From Ichthyophonus hoferi (Eukaryota; Opisthokonta; Ichthyosporea; Ichthyophonida; Ichthyophonidae), in contig NAOQ01000564.1 of NCBI GenBank assembly GCA_002751075.1, positions 5,340-46,798 on the forward strand: DNA of 41,459 nucleotides. Reading direction: 5' to 3'. This document shows, piece after piece, positions 1 to 12,186 of the stretch (position 1 is the first letter of the stretch; each line of letters opens with the position of its first letter). A program made the translations under genes and the position numbers. Below the pieces are notes generated by a model. That model was not told the origin of the DNA. It saw only the letters and a list, made by a program, of their open reading frames with translations, and searched no databases.

Positions 1-11
1 TAATAATAATA

Positions 12-59
<48 letters not shown>

Positions 60-106
60 GTAATATAATAATAATAACAATAATCATAATAATAATAATA
101 CCACAG
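1..106. repeat. (TAA)n microsatellite in a USP48 intron
   Basis: Nearly pure TAA/AAT trinucleotide repeat with a few interruptions. It runs from the window edge to just before the acceptor CCACAG at 101-106, so it is the end of an intron of the USP48-like gene. The usual pyrimidine tract next to the acceptor is replaced by the repeat. Confidence 0.9.
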
Positions 107-1472
107 ATTCTAAACAGCCTACGTGTAGCCCCTGTGGACCAATCAATCTTCTTTAATGGAAATATCTTGTTAGATCATCAAACTTTAGGCCAATCAAAAG
201 TTCTACCAGGTATTCTTGTTGCAATTATTATTATATTTTCATATTTATAGTTTCATTGACTATTAATGTGTTAGCAAATGATTTGTCAAACATAACGATA
301 GTTAATTATCTAATTATTATTGAAAGCAGTATGGCAAGGATTGGTTTGTTAAACAACAACCCAAGCATATTGCTTTATGTATTAACCTATCTATATATAT
401 ATATATATCAAGTAAAGCTAATTTGAATTTGAACCAATTACTATGAAAACTATAAGCAAACAATCAACCAACTAACAATAAGAGAGAATATTGGCATGAT
501 ATTTGCATGTTTGTATTGGGCTAAAATGGTTTGTGGGGTTACTATCATACTAACCGTAGTCTACATAGGGACTGTATTAAATTTAACTATTGCAAAGCAA
601 TTGACAGAAGAGGAGATGATACAAGGTAGGTGTCCAATCGCAATACTCCTTTACATTTAATTCGATACAATTAACCACTAGCATTATAGTCTTATACTAT
701 AGTATATTATATTGTATAGTATTGTAATCATGTTTTATTATCTTATACTTTATTATATATGTTATATTATATTGTATTGTATTATAATATATTATATTAT
801 TGTTATATTATCCTATATTATACCATCGCCTACTAAACTGTTACATCTTTTCACCTAGTGCTATAATATTATTTTGATTTTTTAAAAAAATAAATAAGCT
901 TAATGATTGAGGGATATAATTCTTACCTTTGCTGGGCCTTGTGTATTGTGGGGGGCTCTAGATTCTATTAAGACTGCAGCATTAAAAGAGATTGGATTTT
1001 CAGGTAAGCCAGTCATACATACTTATATATGTACATATATATATACACATACATACATATCTTTATACATATACTCTACCTTCCATGTTCTTTGTACTTC
1101 CGGATCACTTATGTACTTCATATTTCCTCCTAATATTATCCAACATTATCATATTAATATATAATTATATATATATTATCAAAAACGCCGTTGGTTTTTC
1201 TGTTGTGGTTTGAATTTATGATACCTCTGGTGCCTGGGGATAATTAGATATGTTGATTTGTTTTTAACAGATTGTTTTAGAATAGGTATATTGGGTATGT
1301 ATGTTTGTATGTAAATATATATGTGCATGTATGTTTGTATGTAAAAATATACGTGTACGGATGCATATCTGCATGCATGTATATAAATATGTAAATATGT
1401 ATATATATATATATACATACATCATTTCTTTTTCTTTTTCTGCCAGCAACTGGGCTATACTTGTTGACTTGA
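107..1472 (+). CDS. USP48: USP48-like ubiquitin hydrolase, last four coding exons (5' end off the window)
   Basis: Exons 107-209, 569-625, 962-1003 and 1447-1472, stop TGA at 1470-1472. Phases agree at each junction (phase 0 in, then phase 1 three times) and give a 75-residue C-terminus. The first exon matches the USP48 C-terminal ubiquitin-like domain: VAPxDQ, then a Gly, an IL-x-D, TLGQ and VLPG. The end, around EIGFSATGL, parallels the family's terminal EEGFKGTGL. USP48 is a papain-like deubiquitinase; its catalytic part would lie upstream of this window and cannot be judged. The intron before 569 has a perfect TACTAAC branch point at 548-554. Longer reading frames near 497 and 907 are intron sequence: a second exon start at 569 and a third at 962 are what keep the frame and the family match. 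Family recognition is from memory of the human sequence. The acceptor at 962 has G-rich sequence just before it and is the least certain junction. Confidence 0.75.
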
Positions 1473-1587
1473 ACACATAATTATAATATATATATAACCC
1501 AATATAAAATGTATTATCATACCCTAATTCTAAAATATAATTACACCTAGGTATTAGTCTATGGTTAACTTTGTAATTATTTCTTAT

Positions 1588-1593
1588 AATAAA
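1588..1593 (+). terminator. AATAAA polyadenylation signal of the USP48-like gene
   Basis: AATAAA 116 bases after the stop codon, in AT-rich sequence. The distance is normal for a 3' UTR. No cleavage-site evidence. Confidence 0.5.
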
Positions 1594-2711
1594 GATATGA
1601 AATCATCAAGGGTAATTTTAAAGGTGAATAATGAATGGTATGGAAATAATAATATTTCATCCAATAATCAAATGGTGGCCAAGGAATGCCTTACATAGCC
1701 TATCAAAGTGTAGATATATAGTGATCATGTAACTAAAACGGCTTATCTTGATTGTAGGCACTGGTCTTGTGAACAGTAGTTTTTCCCAGACCCCTTACGT
1801 AAGGCCTCAAGAACACGAATGAATACATTTGTTTTTAGTTATAATTTTACCCCTCTATATATTATTGATTAGTTGAATTTAACAACTGTCATGTACTATA
1901 TATATATAGTAGTTTCATTGATATTGGTTATGATGTCTAAGGTGTGTGATCATGATTTTCTTTATAAATAGATGTCAGTGACTTTTAATAAATCTTATTG
2001 GACAGACACTATCTTATAGTTTTTGAGAACCAATTAAACATTCATATAAAGCCAAATATTGATAGTTGTATTTGTGTGATTTATCATAGTGAATAGATTG
2101 CATTGGTTCATATAACAAATGGGCTAATGAGATTGCTCCAATAGAAATTGGTATGACTTCATCAGCCATAATGTCATGATGGCTGTTTTGATATTCTATA
2201 TGTGAATGGTATAAGCCAGTTTTTAAATACATATACAGGTATATATTGCTCTAAATAGTAGAGTGATTATCTTATAGAATGCCCCTAGTTGACCAGAAGC
2301 TTAATTGTGCCTTTGCCATTGGTTGCTCAATTACTAAAGTATGAATGAACTATATTCTGATTGTCCTTGCTAATAAATGTGATAGTATAGATGGAACGAT
2401 TGTAAAATACCTCTGTTCTTAATTCATTTTGGAATTTAGAAATATCCAGACATGAGAAAATAATAAGATCGAGGTAATAAAATATATCATGAATGATAAC
2501 AATTGTTTGTAAACAGTATGATAATAATAATAGATTAACTATAGAACATGGACAGCTCTTTCTATTCAATTTCAATACAAGGAAAAAATAGAATGATGCG
2601 ATAGTAGGAAATGAACATGGACCAGGTAGATATATGCAGAATATGCCTCCCGTAAGATATACGGCATGATAGACACACATCACACATCACAGGATTAACC
2701 TCCATTTTCAT
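1594..2711. other. Intergenic region between convergent USP48-like and GIGYF genes
   Basis: AT-rich spacer between two genes that point at each other. A minus-strand frame at 2327-2683 and another at 2014-2232 show no family resemblance and no splice context I can support. Nothing else is recognised. Confidence 0.6.
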
Positions 2712-2717
2712 TTTATT
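2712..2717 (-). terminator. AATAAA polyadenylation signal of GIGYF
   Basis: TTTATT on the plus strand, i.e. AATAAA on the coding strand, about 135 bases beyond the GIGYF stop codon. Confidence 0.5.
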
Positions 2718-2849
2718 AAATATTTCGGTCCACACCAGTTGTGCATCACATAAGGAAGCCGGACCTCTGTCTACTCAGACTAGGGCCTGCAACAAATCTA
2801 GTATACAACGATCACGATCAAAAAAGACCACAGGGCAATGGTCCAAGAC

Positions 2850-5800
2850 TTAAATTTCCGAATCGGTAACAATCTCACCAGCATTAATACGTTGATCGGG
2901 ATTGATGCTGAAGCCAAGCAGTGAGGGGTCGAGTTTCATCCCCTTTTTCTTCCCTTTCTTTGCAGTTCCTAGTGGTGTCGTCTGTGCAGTGTTTGGGGCC
3001 TTGGCTGGCGTTTCCTTCTTAGTTTTACTGAGTACCGATTTTTCTTTCTTGCTAGCCATTAGGGTAGATGTTTGGTCCTTTTTGGAAGCGGCCTGGCTCA
3101 AGATAGGGGATGGTCTAGTGGCTGTAGCTGTGTCAGCTAGGGAAGGCCAGGCAGAACCACTAGTTGGGGCAGGAAGAGTCACTGGGGTAGCCCCAGGTTG
3201 TGTAGTGATGGGTAAAGATAAAACACCAGACTGGCTAGCACTAGCTACCATCATAGGGAAAGGTTGTGGGAGCTGTGCCAGCTGCTGCTTCAACACCTGT
3301 ATACGTCCCTTCCGCTCCATAAAACCACGACAGAACTCGGCTGCGGGTTTTGACATGCCTAGATATTCCTGGATAAACTCCATTACTTTGGGCGGACTAG
3401 GTAGTTCATTCAAGAAGCCTACAAAAGTAGGAACTGTAGAACAGTTAAGGACGAACCATATGTTTATGCTACTTATTAAAGGTCATAGAAATCGAACGGG
3501 TGATGGTTTGAGTTAGTGAAAGGAAGTATACATAGCAAGAAGAAAGAAATATAGGAGTAGGCCTATTTGATCAGTTGAGAAAAGTTAATGTAAATACTTG
3601 GTTAATAGTAGTAAGAGAGTATAGCTTTAAAAGAGATGCCAAAAGATTATATGTATAGACACTTGAGTAGTAGAATATACAGGCAATAACCAGTGAAAAC
3701 CATGGTGTTTGGTGTCAAACGGTAAAACATGCTGAAGGTAGAAGGGTACAAGAAACGAATACACAAGATACAACATATACATGTACATACACACACACAT
3801 CACACACATATATATATAGATGTATAGGATACTATCGATCTCGGCCTGGCTAGGGATGCTAGAGATCTGTTCCTCACACCAAGCAGTGAACGTCTTGGTC
3901 TCCTCCTCCAGGGCAGTTCTCGCAGCTTTACGCGCAGCGGATTCCCGGATAGCCGGCACTGGGCCGAGGATGATGGGAGGTGGGGTGGGTGTGGGTAGGA
4001 CAGTAGGCACTGCGGCCACCACCTTCTTTGTGTTGGCTTTCTTATTACGACGCTTCTCGGCTTTAGATAGTGCCTTTGTCATACCCATCAGGTCGGTACT
4101 GGTGGTAGGTGGGATGTTTAGTAGGGAGGTAGGTGGCTTAGAGCATACAAAGGGTTTTGTATGCATGACAAAGTAAATGCATTTATACCGCCAATATGTT
4201 ATGCATGTAACAGGATTGAGTAGGTAGGAGAGGTAGAGAAGATAGGAGACATGAAAACACGATCACAGCAATTAATAAATAAGAGGAAACCCAAAAAAAA
4301 AAAAAAAAGATTGAAAATAGAAAGAGAATACATACTCATCAAGGCCCACAGTGGGCGCCTTAGGGCCCTCTATCGGACTCTCCTTTGCACCCCATACACT
4401 CTCCTCCGGCTTGCCAGTCACACTCTTCTTGACTATAGTAGCAATAGGCACAGCGGCTACTGCAGGGCTGGCAGATTCACCCCTAGATGCCCAGCCTGCA
4501 TGTTGAAGGATAGAGTTCGGGCTTATACTCTCAGGGGTATGTGCTTGCTCGGCCTCCTGTGCTAACACATTTAGCCTCTGTTGGCGCTGGAGATCATCCT
4601 GGGCAGCACGGGCTTGTACGCGCATCTCCTCCTGCTTCTGGATCTCAGCTAATGAAAGTGTAGGAGTGACTGGAAGGCTAATGCCCGACGCCCATTGGTG
4701 CTGTCGAGGCATACTGTCTTTTTGATTGGCTGCTGCTAGGGCCTGGTCCTTGGATTTGAGTTTCTTTAATTCTTCCTGCTGTATCTCTACTAGTGTCTTG
4801 GGAGGGGGGAGAGGGCTAGGCTCTGAGTGCAAGGTAGCCTTAGAGAGGGCAGGGGACCGCCAGGGAACTCCTGGCATGGGTGTGATGATGGCTTCCTGCT
4901 GCGGTTGTTGAAGCTGTTCCGATTTTTGCTGCATTTGCATTTCATCCTTTTGTTTTTCCTGTTCTTCGGCAAGCTGGATTTGGGCCAGAGAGGGTATAGA
5001 GTTATAGGAGACTGCCCTGTTAAGAAGAGGGATAGGCGCACGGGTGTTTTTAGTTATCTCGGCCGACAGCTGCCTTCTGTATTCCTTTCTCTTTTCTTCC
5101 TTCCCCGGCATGGTGGAGGAAGAAGTGGGAGGTGGCAACTCTGAGGTAGTGGTGACCCCACTGGTGTCCTTTTGTTGATTCTCTAGGTCCTGTGTCTTGT
5201 GTTTGATCTGTTTCTGTTCACCCTCCTCCTATGGCCCACCAGTAGAAGGTTGAGTGCCAATATATAGGTAGTATGTGTATGTTGTCACAGATTATATTAC
5301 AGGACCCACAGTCTTATAACCTACTCCTAATATTTCCTTTGGCCCTAACCACAAACCATAAAGATCCTTAAATAATACTCAAACAGCACTTCTCGAACCA
5401 TACACATACATACATGTAAAAACATTTTATTTCTCTCGTTCATCTCCTCTGCCCGTTCCCGCTCCACTTCATTTAAACCCCATACACACCACATACATCA
5501 ATACATTAGTAACCTACCGGTTTGCTACTAGCCTCTGGTTGCGCAAGGGTACTATCCTGGGGGAGATGGGGACTGTCTTTCTCCACAGGCAAAGAGGTCT
5601 GTGTTGCTAATCCTGCACTGGCAGCTTGCTGGGCCAAAGCAGTCCATGTATTAGCCGGGACAGGCTCTACCGTACCTATCATAGCCCCCATAGAGGCATT
5701 CATTTGGGCACTAAAGGGGACGCTAGGCATGGCAGCAAACCCCATTTTGGGCGCGAAGGACGTGTCACCAGGGTTGAGAGGGGTGGGTAGAGTGGGCAGA

Positions 5801-8800
5801 GGGGGCTGAGGGGGCTGTGAGGTCATACAGAGTCCATCTATAGCCTCAGTAATGCTATCTATGTTATTCATACTTTGCATATTTCCACTGCCACCCATGT
5901 TGCCAATATTTCCCAAGGTAGAGAGCCAGTCTTGATTGAAAGGCAGCTTAGGCTGAGTAGAACCCACCCCAACCCAGCCACTATCCAGCTTGGGGGTGTC
6001 GTTGTCTTTAGTCTGCCCGTCCACTGAAGCCATTCTCTGATACTGCCCAGCCAGGCCTATGCCACTATGAAGGCCTCCAGCCATACCAAAGGGGATACCT
6101 ATATTCATATTCATCCCAGCCATGCTATTCATAGGGTTGACCCCCGCTAGTCCATATGCCCCGTGGCCTCCCAGTTGATTGTAGAGGCCTTGGGCCCCTA
6201 GTTGTTGTTGATATTGCCAAGTGAGAGGATCCACACCTAGGCCCATTGACTATACAAACAAAGAAATAGTCAATAACCAGCTGACTTAATACTCAATTAA
6301 TATTAATAAATAATATAATTTCAACAAGGTGCATACCACTCCATAAACAGAATTGAAAAAAAATATATAAAATTAAAATGAACGAGTTACTGAAAACATG
6401 CATTTATAGTATGGTATCAGGCTTCAATAGACCAAGGGGATAGAAAAAAAGGGCTAATCTTGCTTTCATCTCCTAACCACTTGCACATTTGCATTTTTTT
6501 TTCTCTTTCTCTTTCTTGCCAATATTTCAGCTGGAACATTGGTCTGGCCGTCATGTGTTGGGCCCTCATATAAACATGTCTTTAACTATTACATATACAT
6601 CCTACCATCTCCTTTATTAACCCTAGAACACACACCATATACCTACATATTTCCCCCCATACAACCATCAGGGTACCAGCAACTAACTACATACCCATGC
6701 ACCTTATATTATATATACACCACACAGCTTTGCCATCTCATACTTATATAAGCATAAGCCTAACTACTCATGTACAAAGACCCCTCCAGCCTTCACAACA
6801 CACCTACCTGGTGCATGGGTTGAGACATGGGATCCATATGACTACCCCACATGCCGCTAAATATATTCTGTGCATGTTGTTGATGTTGTACATCTACACT
6901 TCCTAATTGATGCGAGGTTGGCGCGGGGATACTTAGAGATGCTGCTGCTAATGGTTTTGGTGGGGGAGGTGATCGTCCTCTGTCTGTGGAAAGGGTAGCT
7001 AACAGGGGCGGATGTGCTACTGGTAGTGTCTGGGCCATGGGTTGCGGCAGGAAGGGATTGCTCCCGCGCTGGATAAAGAGCTGGCCTAGAGAAACAAAGT
7101 CATACATGTTGTTGTCTTGTACCAGAAGGTCGGAGGAGAAGAAACCTTCCTTGTACCATATCAACATTGTTTCGTTGGTAAAGGGGCCTAGGGAAGTATA
7201 TGATTATGGTTAGGTTTACCCTTAGCTGTCTGATTAGAGGTAGAGATGTTGTGTAGATATGTCTAATGTGTAGTGTGGATGGTAATAAATAACTGATTGG
7301 GGTAGACAGAAAGTGAATATCTAAGAGAGAGAAAAGGGTGTACAGGGTGTAATTAAGAGGGGAAAGTAAAAGTGGAAGAAAGGATGACATAGTAGTGAGA
7401 TAGAGTGAATATATGTGTATGACCATTATAACCAGTTAGGTACGTATATATATATACGTACGTATTTACATTGGTAAAATAGTACACAGTTGCACATAAT
7501 GGCACCTCCGTGTGCCTACAGGCACGCACTCCTTCCCACCCCTACCCCTACCCCTAGAGCCGTCCCATATATAATACAACACACCTTGTAGTTTCCCAAA
7601 AGGATCCTTATAAAACCACTGGACTGGCATAGGGACAGCACTAAGCGGAGAGGTAGCGGCCGAAGTAAGTACAGGAAGGGGAGAGGAGATACGGGAACCA
7701 GAGCCCACGCTGGGAGCTATTGCAGCAATGGCCGGAGAGTCCAGGCGTCGTGGGGAAGGAGGAATAATAGCATCGTCAGCAGATACCAGGCCTGCCAGAG
7801 GAGAGGGTTGAGACATTTCTATAGACCCTCTTACCCCTAAACTCCATATATCCGCCCCAAAACTTGAATTTCGCGTTAAGCTGATGGGTTGAGTTAGGTC
7901 GTCTTTGTCATCTCCGATAGATTTTTGCGAGAAAAATACGGCTGCTCCGTCCATATCCCCTCGGGCATTCTGCAGGGAGAGGCGGAATCGTGTTGGCATG
8001 ATGAGGGGGTGCGGGACAGTACACAGGTAATGTTTTCAGGCATGTAATAGAAATTGTGTAGTGTATTTATGTATGTATGTATGTATGTATTAATCTAGTA
8101 ATACATATATATGTACATTATTAGCACTTAATATCAATTAGCGTACAAAGACATTCTAAACATAGTTTAAGGGATGTATGTATGTACAATGATGGAGGTC
8201 CTTGACCCACCCAGGCTATACTTTGCTCTTGACCGCCCTCCCTTGTGCTCAGGTCTGCATCATCACCATAGTTATCATCTCCACTCCAATAGTGGCTGGA
8301 ACCATTGGTGGCTGTAGAAATATGCGTGTATGTATGTTAGTATAATAGTATGTGTAATAATATCAATAGAAAAGCCCTGATTTGTATTTAAAGAAATTAG
8401 TTATTACGTTTATGTTTATTTTTATGGCCGGCTATATACATTGGTTAATAAAGATGCTAGTGTGCCAGCACAATATCGAGGTATTATATAACATAATATA
8501 TAATATATAATATAGTGCATATAGGAAGATAGCTTTAATACTATCTCTATCTCTCTATCACTGTACTAGCAGCAATGACTTCGACACGGTACTGTAATGC
8601 ACACAAACAAGGCATAACATCCCCAACATATATATCTACACTATAGTGGTACCTACGGGTCATAGGAGAGGTTACATTCCAATTAAATGCATCTAACTCC
8701 CTTTCCCGACCACCTGTCCTCATTCCTTCTCCCATCAGGCTCCCACTGATTGGTCCAAGGTTATACCCACCATTCCCTTCATTTATGTTGTGACGACGTG

Positions 8801-11800
8801 ACCCTATGTCACGATTACTATCTGTATATATAATGATTATTAGTATAGGTATATGTATATATGGGAGAAGTGGGTGAATAAGCATAGGCACTGTAGATGT
8901 GTTGAATAACTATATGTACATACATATAAATGTATTGCTTCGAGATGATTACACTCTCGGTGCTGTCAGTCAATGGGTTAGTACATCCATACTTCCGCAG
9001 GGCATAAAATATAAACATAGACCAATCTTTTTGTAGCCTGAACCATGCATATAACAACCTTGAACCCTAAGTCATATGAATACACATTCACATACAAAAA
9101 TGTGTGTGGGTCTCTATCTATATAGGGAGATAAACAGATAAATGTATAGAAATAAATATCCAAATATATGAAAGTAGTTCTACAATCAAGGAAACAAGAC
9201 ATGGATTACAAGACCACAACCAACTGACTAAATCACACAGTTCAATATGAAGTTACTTTACACTATTACATTGTAATAACATATAATAGCCAACACATAT
9301 ACAAGTCACTCACAATGTAAAAGATAAAGCATATGTCTATATGATGTATGGTAGAAGAATGTATCTGTATGTATATATGTGCGTGTATATATAGTATAGG
9401 ATTATTTTTGTATATATGTCTAGTATAGGAATGTGTTTGTATGATAAAAGACTCTATCTCACGACGCCTTTCCACCTACCTCCATCATAGCTGCCCCCAT
9501 CACCACGTCCACGGCCTCTCCCACGGCCCCTTGAGCGAGAGGAACTACCACTTAGTCTAGAGCTGTTTACATTATGAAGTGCTCTCTGATAATCCATGGT
9601 AAATACCAGTGATTAGTTTCTAACAGGTTGTTGATCAATATATATTAATGTAGACAGGCTTCCATTGGCTGAAATAAAGACGACCCATCATTTATTGGTG
9701 TTCTTTAACTAAAATGGACATGAATTAAGTCCACTCTATTGGTTTATTTCCCGATCGAACTCTGTGATTGTATACTATAATATATGTAGCCATACAAGGT
9801 ATATAAGGTGGCATCCGAAGACAGAAAATTGTAGTAGCTGAATGATTTGATTGGGTACACCGGGCCTGGGCAAGATACGAATAAGAGATGAAATCTAAAT
9901 ATATCCAATCACTAGCTAATAATTGTTATTTACTAACAATATCATTTGAATACACTCGGAAAAACTGCTAAATGATACATTATCCGAAAATTATTATTAA
10001 GGGCTCTAATGAAAGGTGTACTATAATGGAGTACATAATGAAGAAGAGATGGAAGGTCGGCTATAATAAACAAATTGCTAAATAAATTAAAATAGGCGTG
10101 AATGGAAACATTGTCAAAACTGAAAACAAAGGATAATGTGGCAGGTATATGGCTGTTGGTGATAAGTCAATGTCGTTCTGGATGTATAGGGCCGAGAAGA
10201 TCGGGCGGATGAGAAAGAGAAAGAAAAAGAGAAAGAGGGGGAAAAAGAAAAAGAAAAAAAGGATAAGAGCTATAAAGCAAGGAAAGCAGGGAGTAGAAAG
10301 AGAAGGGGTAATAAAGAACAAGGAGAAAAAAGAAAAGAAAAAAAAAACAATTAGTGCAGGCTAATAGGAAGGAGTCAAAACAGGAATGGGTGTAAGAGCT
10401 AGCAAGAGAGATTTAATAAAAATATAGCATACATCTTCTTCTTCTGTCATAGGAATATGAGCCATGGGGGTCAGGGTGGACTCTGACACTATGTCAGTAG
10501 TCAAAATATAATCATGCAGACTAGGCGCCATGGGCGCATCTTTATCATAAAACGAAAGCATGACCTCCTTGCTGTATTTGAAGGTTTCCCCATTGTGTCC
10601 TATACCCTCAGTATTGCGGCTTCCTAGTGTGATGTCACTACCACTGGTATTTCCATCGCCAGCGCTACGAAGCCTATAAATATATCGATATATAGGGAGA
10701 CAGATGGATAGATAGATAGATATAGTAGTATTGGTTAGGTGCATTGACAGGAACAAACATAGAATAGCCCAATCTCTTGCTTTCTCTTTCTGATTTTGGC
10801 CCTTTTTTTAGATCCCGTGACATCAGTTTTTTAACTGATAGAAGTTTAATCTCTATCTCGGCCTGAGTATTGGATAAATATATTTGCCTATAGGACTATA
10901 CACAAAAATTATTATTATCTAGTTTTCAATAATCTTGCTGTAATCTGAAAGAAAAAAGGCTCATGCATACCCCATTATTATTACAACAAGTTAAGCATAA
11001 ACTGGTAGCAAGATCAAATTGACTCAAAACATGAAGGGTGCAGCCAAACAAGAAAGAGGGAGAGGGAGGGGATGAGGGGGTATACACTGTAATACTCCAG
11101 TTAAGAAAAGTGTGTGAATGAGCAAGAAAGAAGCGATAGATTAAGAGGGATTGGAGAATTGTAGTTGTGTAGCGGAGATTGTGATCATGTCTTTGTATAC
11201 AAACACCTTGGATATACTTTGGCAGTGTATGTAAAAAAAAATATTGCAAAGAATATAAAGTAAATATTAAAATATTAGCAATTAAGTTGTAAGAAGCCTG
11301 AATATGTTATAAACGAATGGGGAATAAACCTAGTGAGAAGTAGTATTGTGGATAAAAATGTTAGAAGACATAGGACATAAGGTAGTATTAGAGAAAAGAA
11401 CAAAAATGAAAAGAAATGCTTCTATGCAGGGAAAAAAAAAATTTAAGAAAAGCGCACAAACAACACAAAAATGTGAAGCAAATAGTGCAAACAAATGAAA
11501 GTGGGTTGTGAAGAATAATTAATGATCACCAAAAATAAAAGGAAATAAAACTATCGATACATAAAAGACTATATGGAAAAGGTGATAGAATGAATAGATG
11601 TTATAATTCACGTGAAGGAATGGGAGGAAGGGCGCTTGCTTATAAAAAATACAACTCAAATTTCTTGACCAAAACAAGAAAAGTAGGTGGTGAAAGGCAA
11701 AAAGAAAAGATGTTGAAATAACAATAGATGTATATAATAAAAAGAGAGAGAGAATACCAATGAAGCAATTTTTGATAAAAGATGAGTTTTATGGAGGCGA

Positions 11801-12186
11801 GAAAGAAGCAATAATACTTGCGGTAAAAAAAGTGTGAAGGAAGGAGGGGGGAACGCCAAAATAACAAACGATTAACCCAATAGTTCCCATTAAAGGCTTT
11901 CACACATTCTTCTTTATAGAATAAAAACGCATGTAATTTAGATTACCTATTCGTCAAACCTGTCATATTTCAACACCCACACCCTCCCCCACCCCGGCTG
12001 TTCTTTATATATGAAGTTGGAGTAAATCTATAGAATGTTAAACCAAAAATAATAATAAAAATATAAAAATATAAAAATAAAAGAAATATATGAAAACTGC
12101 CCAAAAAAAACTATATAGTATTATAACGCATATTTAAGCAATTTCGACTCTCACCATTCGGGGCCGAAAGTCATAGAAGAAGCCAT
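2850..12186 (-). CDS. GIGYF: GIGYF (GRB10-interacting GYF / 4EHP-GYF) protein, 11 exons, 1289 aa
   Basis: Exons in transcript order: 12186-12155, 10673-10433, 9585-9480, 8821-8657, 8311-8211, 7969-7585, 7187-6808, 6249-5518, 5228-4336, 4098-3833, 3418-2850 (stop TAA at 2852-2850). All introns are GT-AG and all phases fit, totalling 1290 codons, close to human GIGYF2. The start reads MASSMTFGPEWLRS, the family N-terminus, with W11 split by intron 1. Domains: a 4EHP-binding motif FKYSKEVML (42-50); TEEE followed by an Arg-Gly run (about 110-119); W215 with a D-M-D-G-A segment resembling the DDX6-contact region; GYF domain about 330-382 (WFYKDPFG, QGPF, MLIWYKEGFF); a Met/Asn/Gly-rich segment in exon 8; a Gln/Glu-rich helical region with three L-x-x-I-Q motifs; the conserved C-terminal helical module about 1095-1150 (MEFIQEYLG); and the terminal DPSLLGFSIN box. 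The GYF domain binds proline-rich partners, and the protein recruits 4EHP to repress translation and promote decay in the cytoplasm. Exon 10 has the weakest donor (GTATCC). Confidence 0.93.
3775..3826. repeat. AC/AT-rich microsatellite in GIGYF intron 10
   Basis: Short runs of ACACAC and TATATA just past the exon 10 donor. Simple sequence within a 414-base intron. Confidence 0.7.
7441..7460. repeat. 20-bp perfect palindrome in a GIGYF intron
   Basis: TACGTATATATATATACGTA is its own reverse complement. It lies in the 397-base intron that splits the GYF domain (7188-7584). It is simple AT-rich sequence, so function is not implied. Confidence 0.8.
8064..8092. repeat. (GTAT)n microsatellite in a GIGYF intron
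   Basis: Tetranucleotide repeat of about six units in the intron 7970-8210. Simple sequence. Confidence 0.8.
10200..10346. repeat. Purine-rich (GA/A) tract in GIGYF intron 2
   Basis: The plus strand is almost all A and G for about 140 bases, so the transcribed RNA of GIGYF has a long pyrimidine tract here. It lies in the intron 9586-10432, near its donor end and far from the acceptor. The Lys-rich plus-strand reading frame inside it is an artefact of composition. Confidence 0.75.
10674..12154 (-). other. GIGYF intron 1 (1481 bp)
   Basis: The longest intron in the gene, from donor GTGAGA (after the split W11 codon) to acceptor TTTATAG. It separates a 32-base first coding exon from the 4EHP-motif exon. 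It holds AG-rich and T-rich low-complexity sequence and a TTCACGTGAA palindrome at 11607-11616. I see no gene in it. Confidence 0.8.

Noticed and set aside
483-568. Membrane-helix-like extension upstream of the second USP48 exon
   Set aside because: It looked like a transmembrane exon, but a perfect TACTAAC branch point and acceptor at 567-568 leave it in the intron, and the shorter exon restores the USP48 match.
907-1164. Plus-strand frame of 85 codons read as one exon
   Set aside because: Only 962-1003 is needed to keep the USP48 phase and family match; upstream codons belong to the intron, and the part after 1003 follows a GTAAGC donor.
2902-3516. 204-codon plus-strand frame
   Set aside because: It is the antisense shadow of GIGYF exon 11.
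9586-9597. ATG at 9597 as the GIGYF start (MDYQ...)
   Set aside because: It lies in the intron before the acceptor CAG at 9588-9586; upstream exons encoding the 4EHP motif and the FGPEW start join in phase and match the family.
10149-10364. Lys/Arg-rich plus-strand protein
   Set aside because: It is a purine tract in a GIGYF intron; composition alone produces the frame.
10759-10823. Alternative first GIGYF exon starting at the ATG at 10823
   Set aside because: It needs an 85-base intron and a poor donor, and lacks the family N-terminus that the 12155-12186 exon provides.
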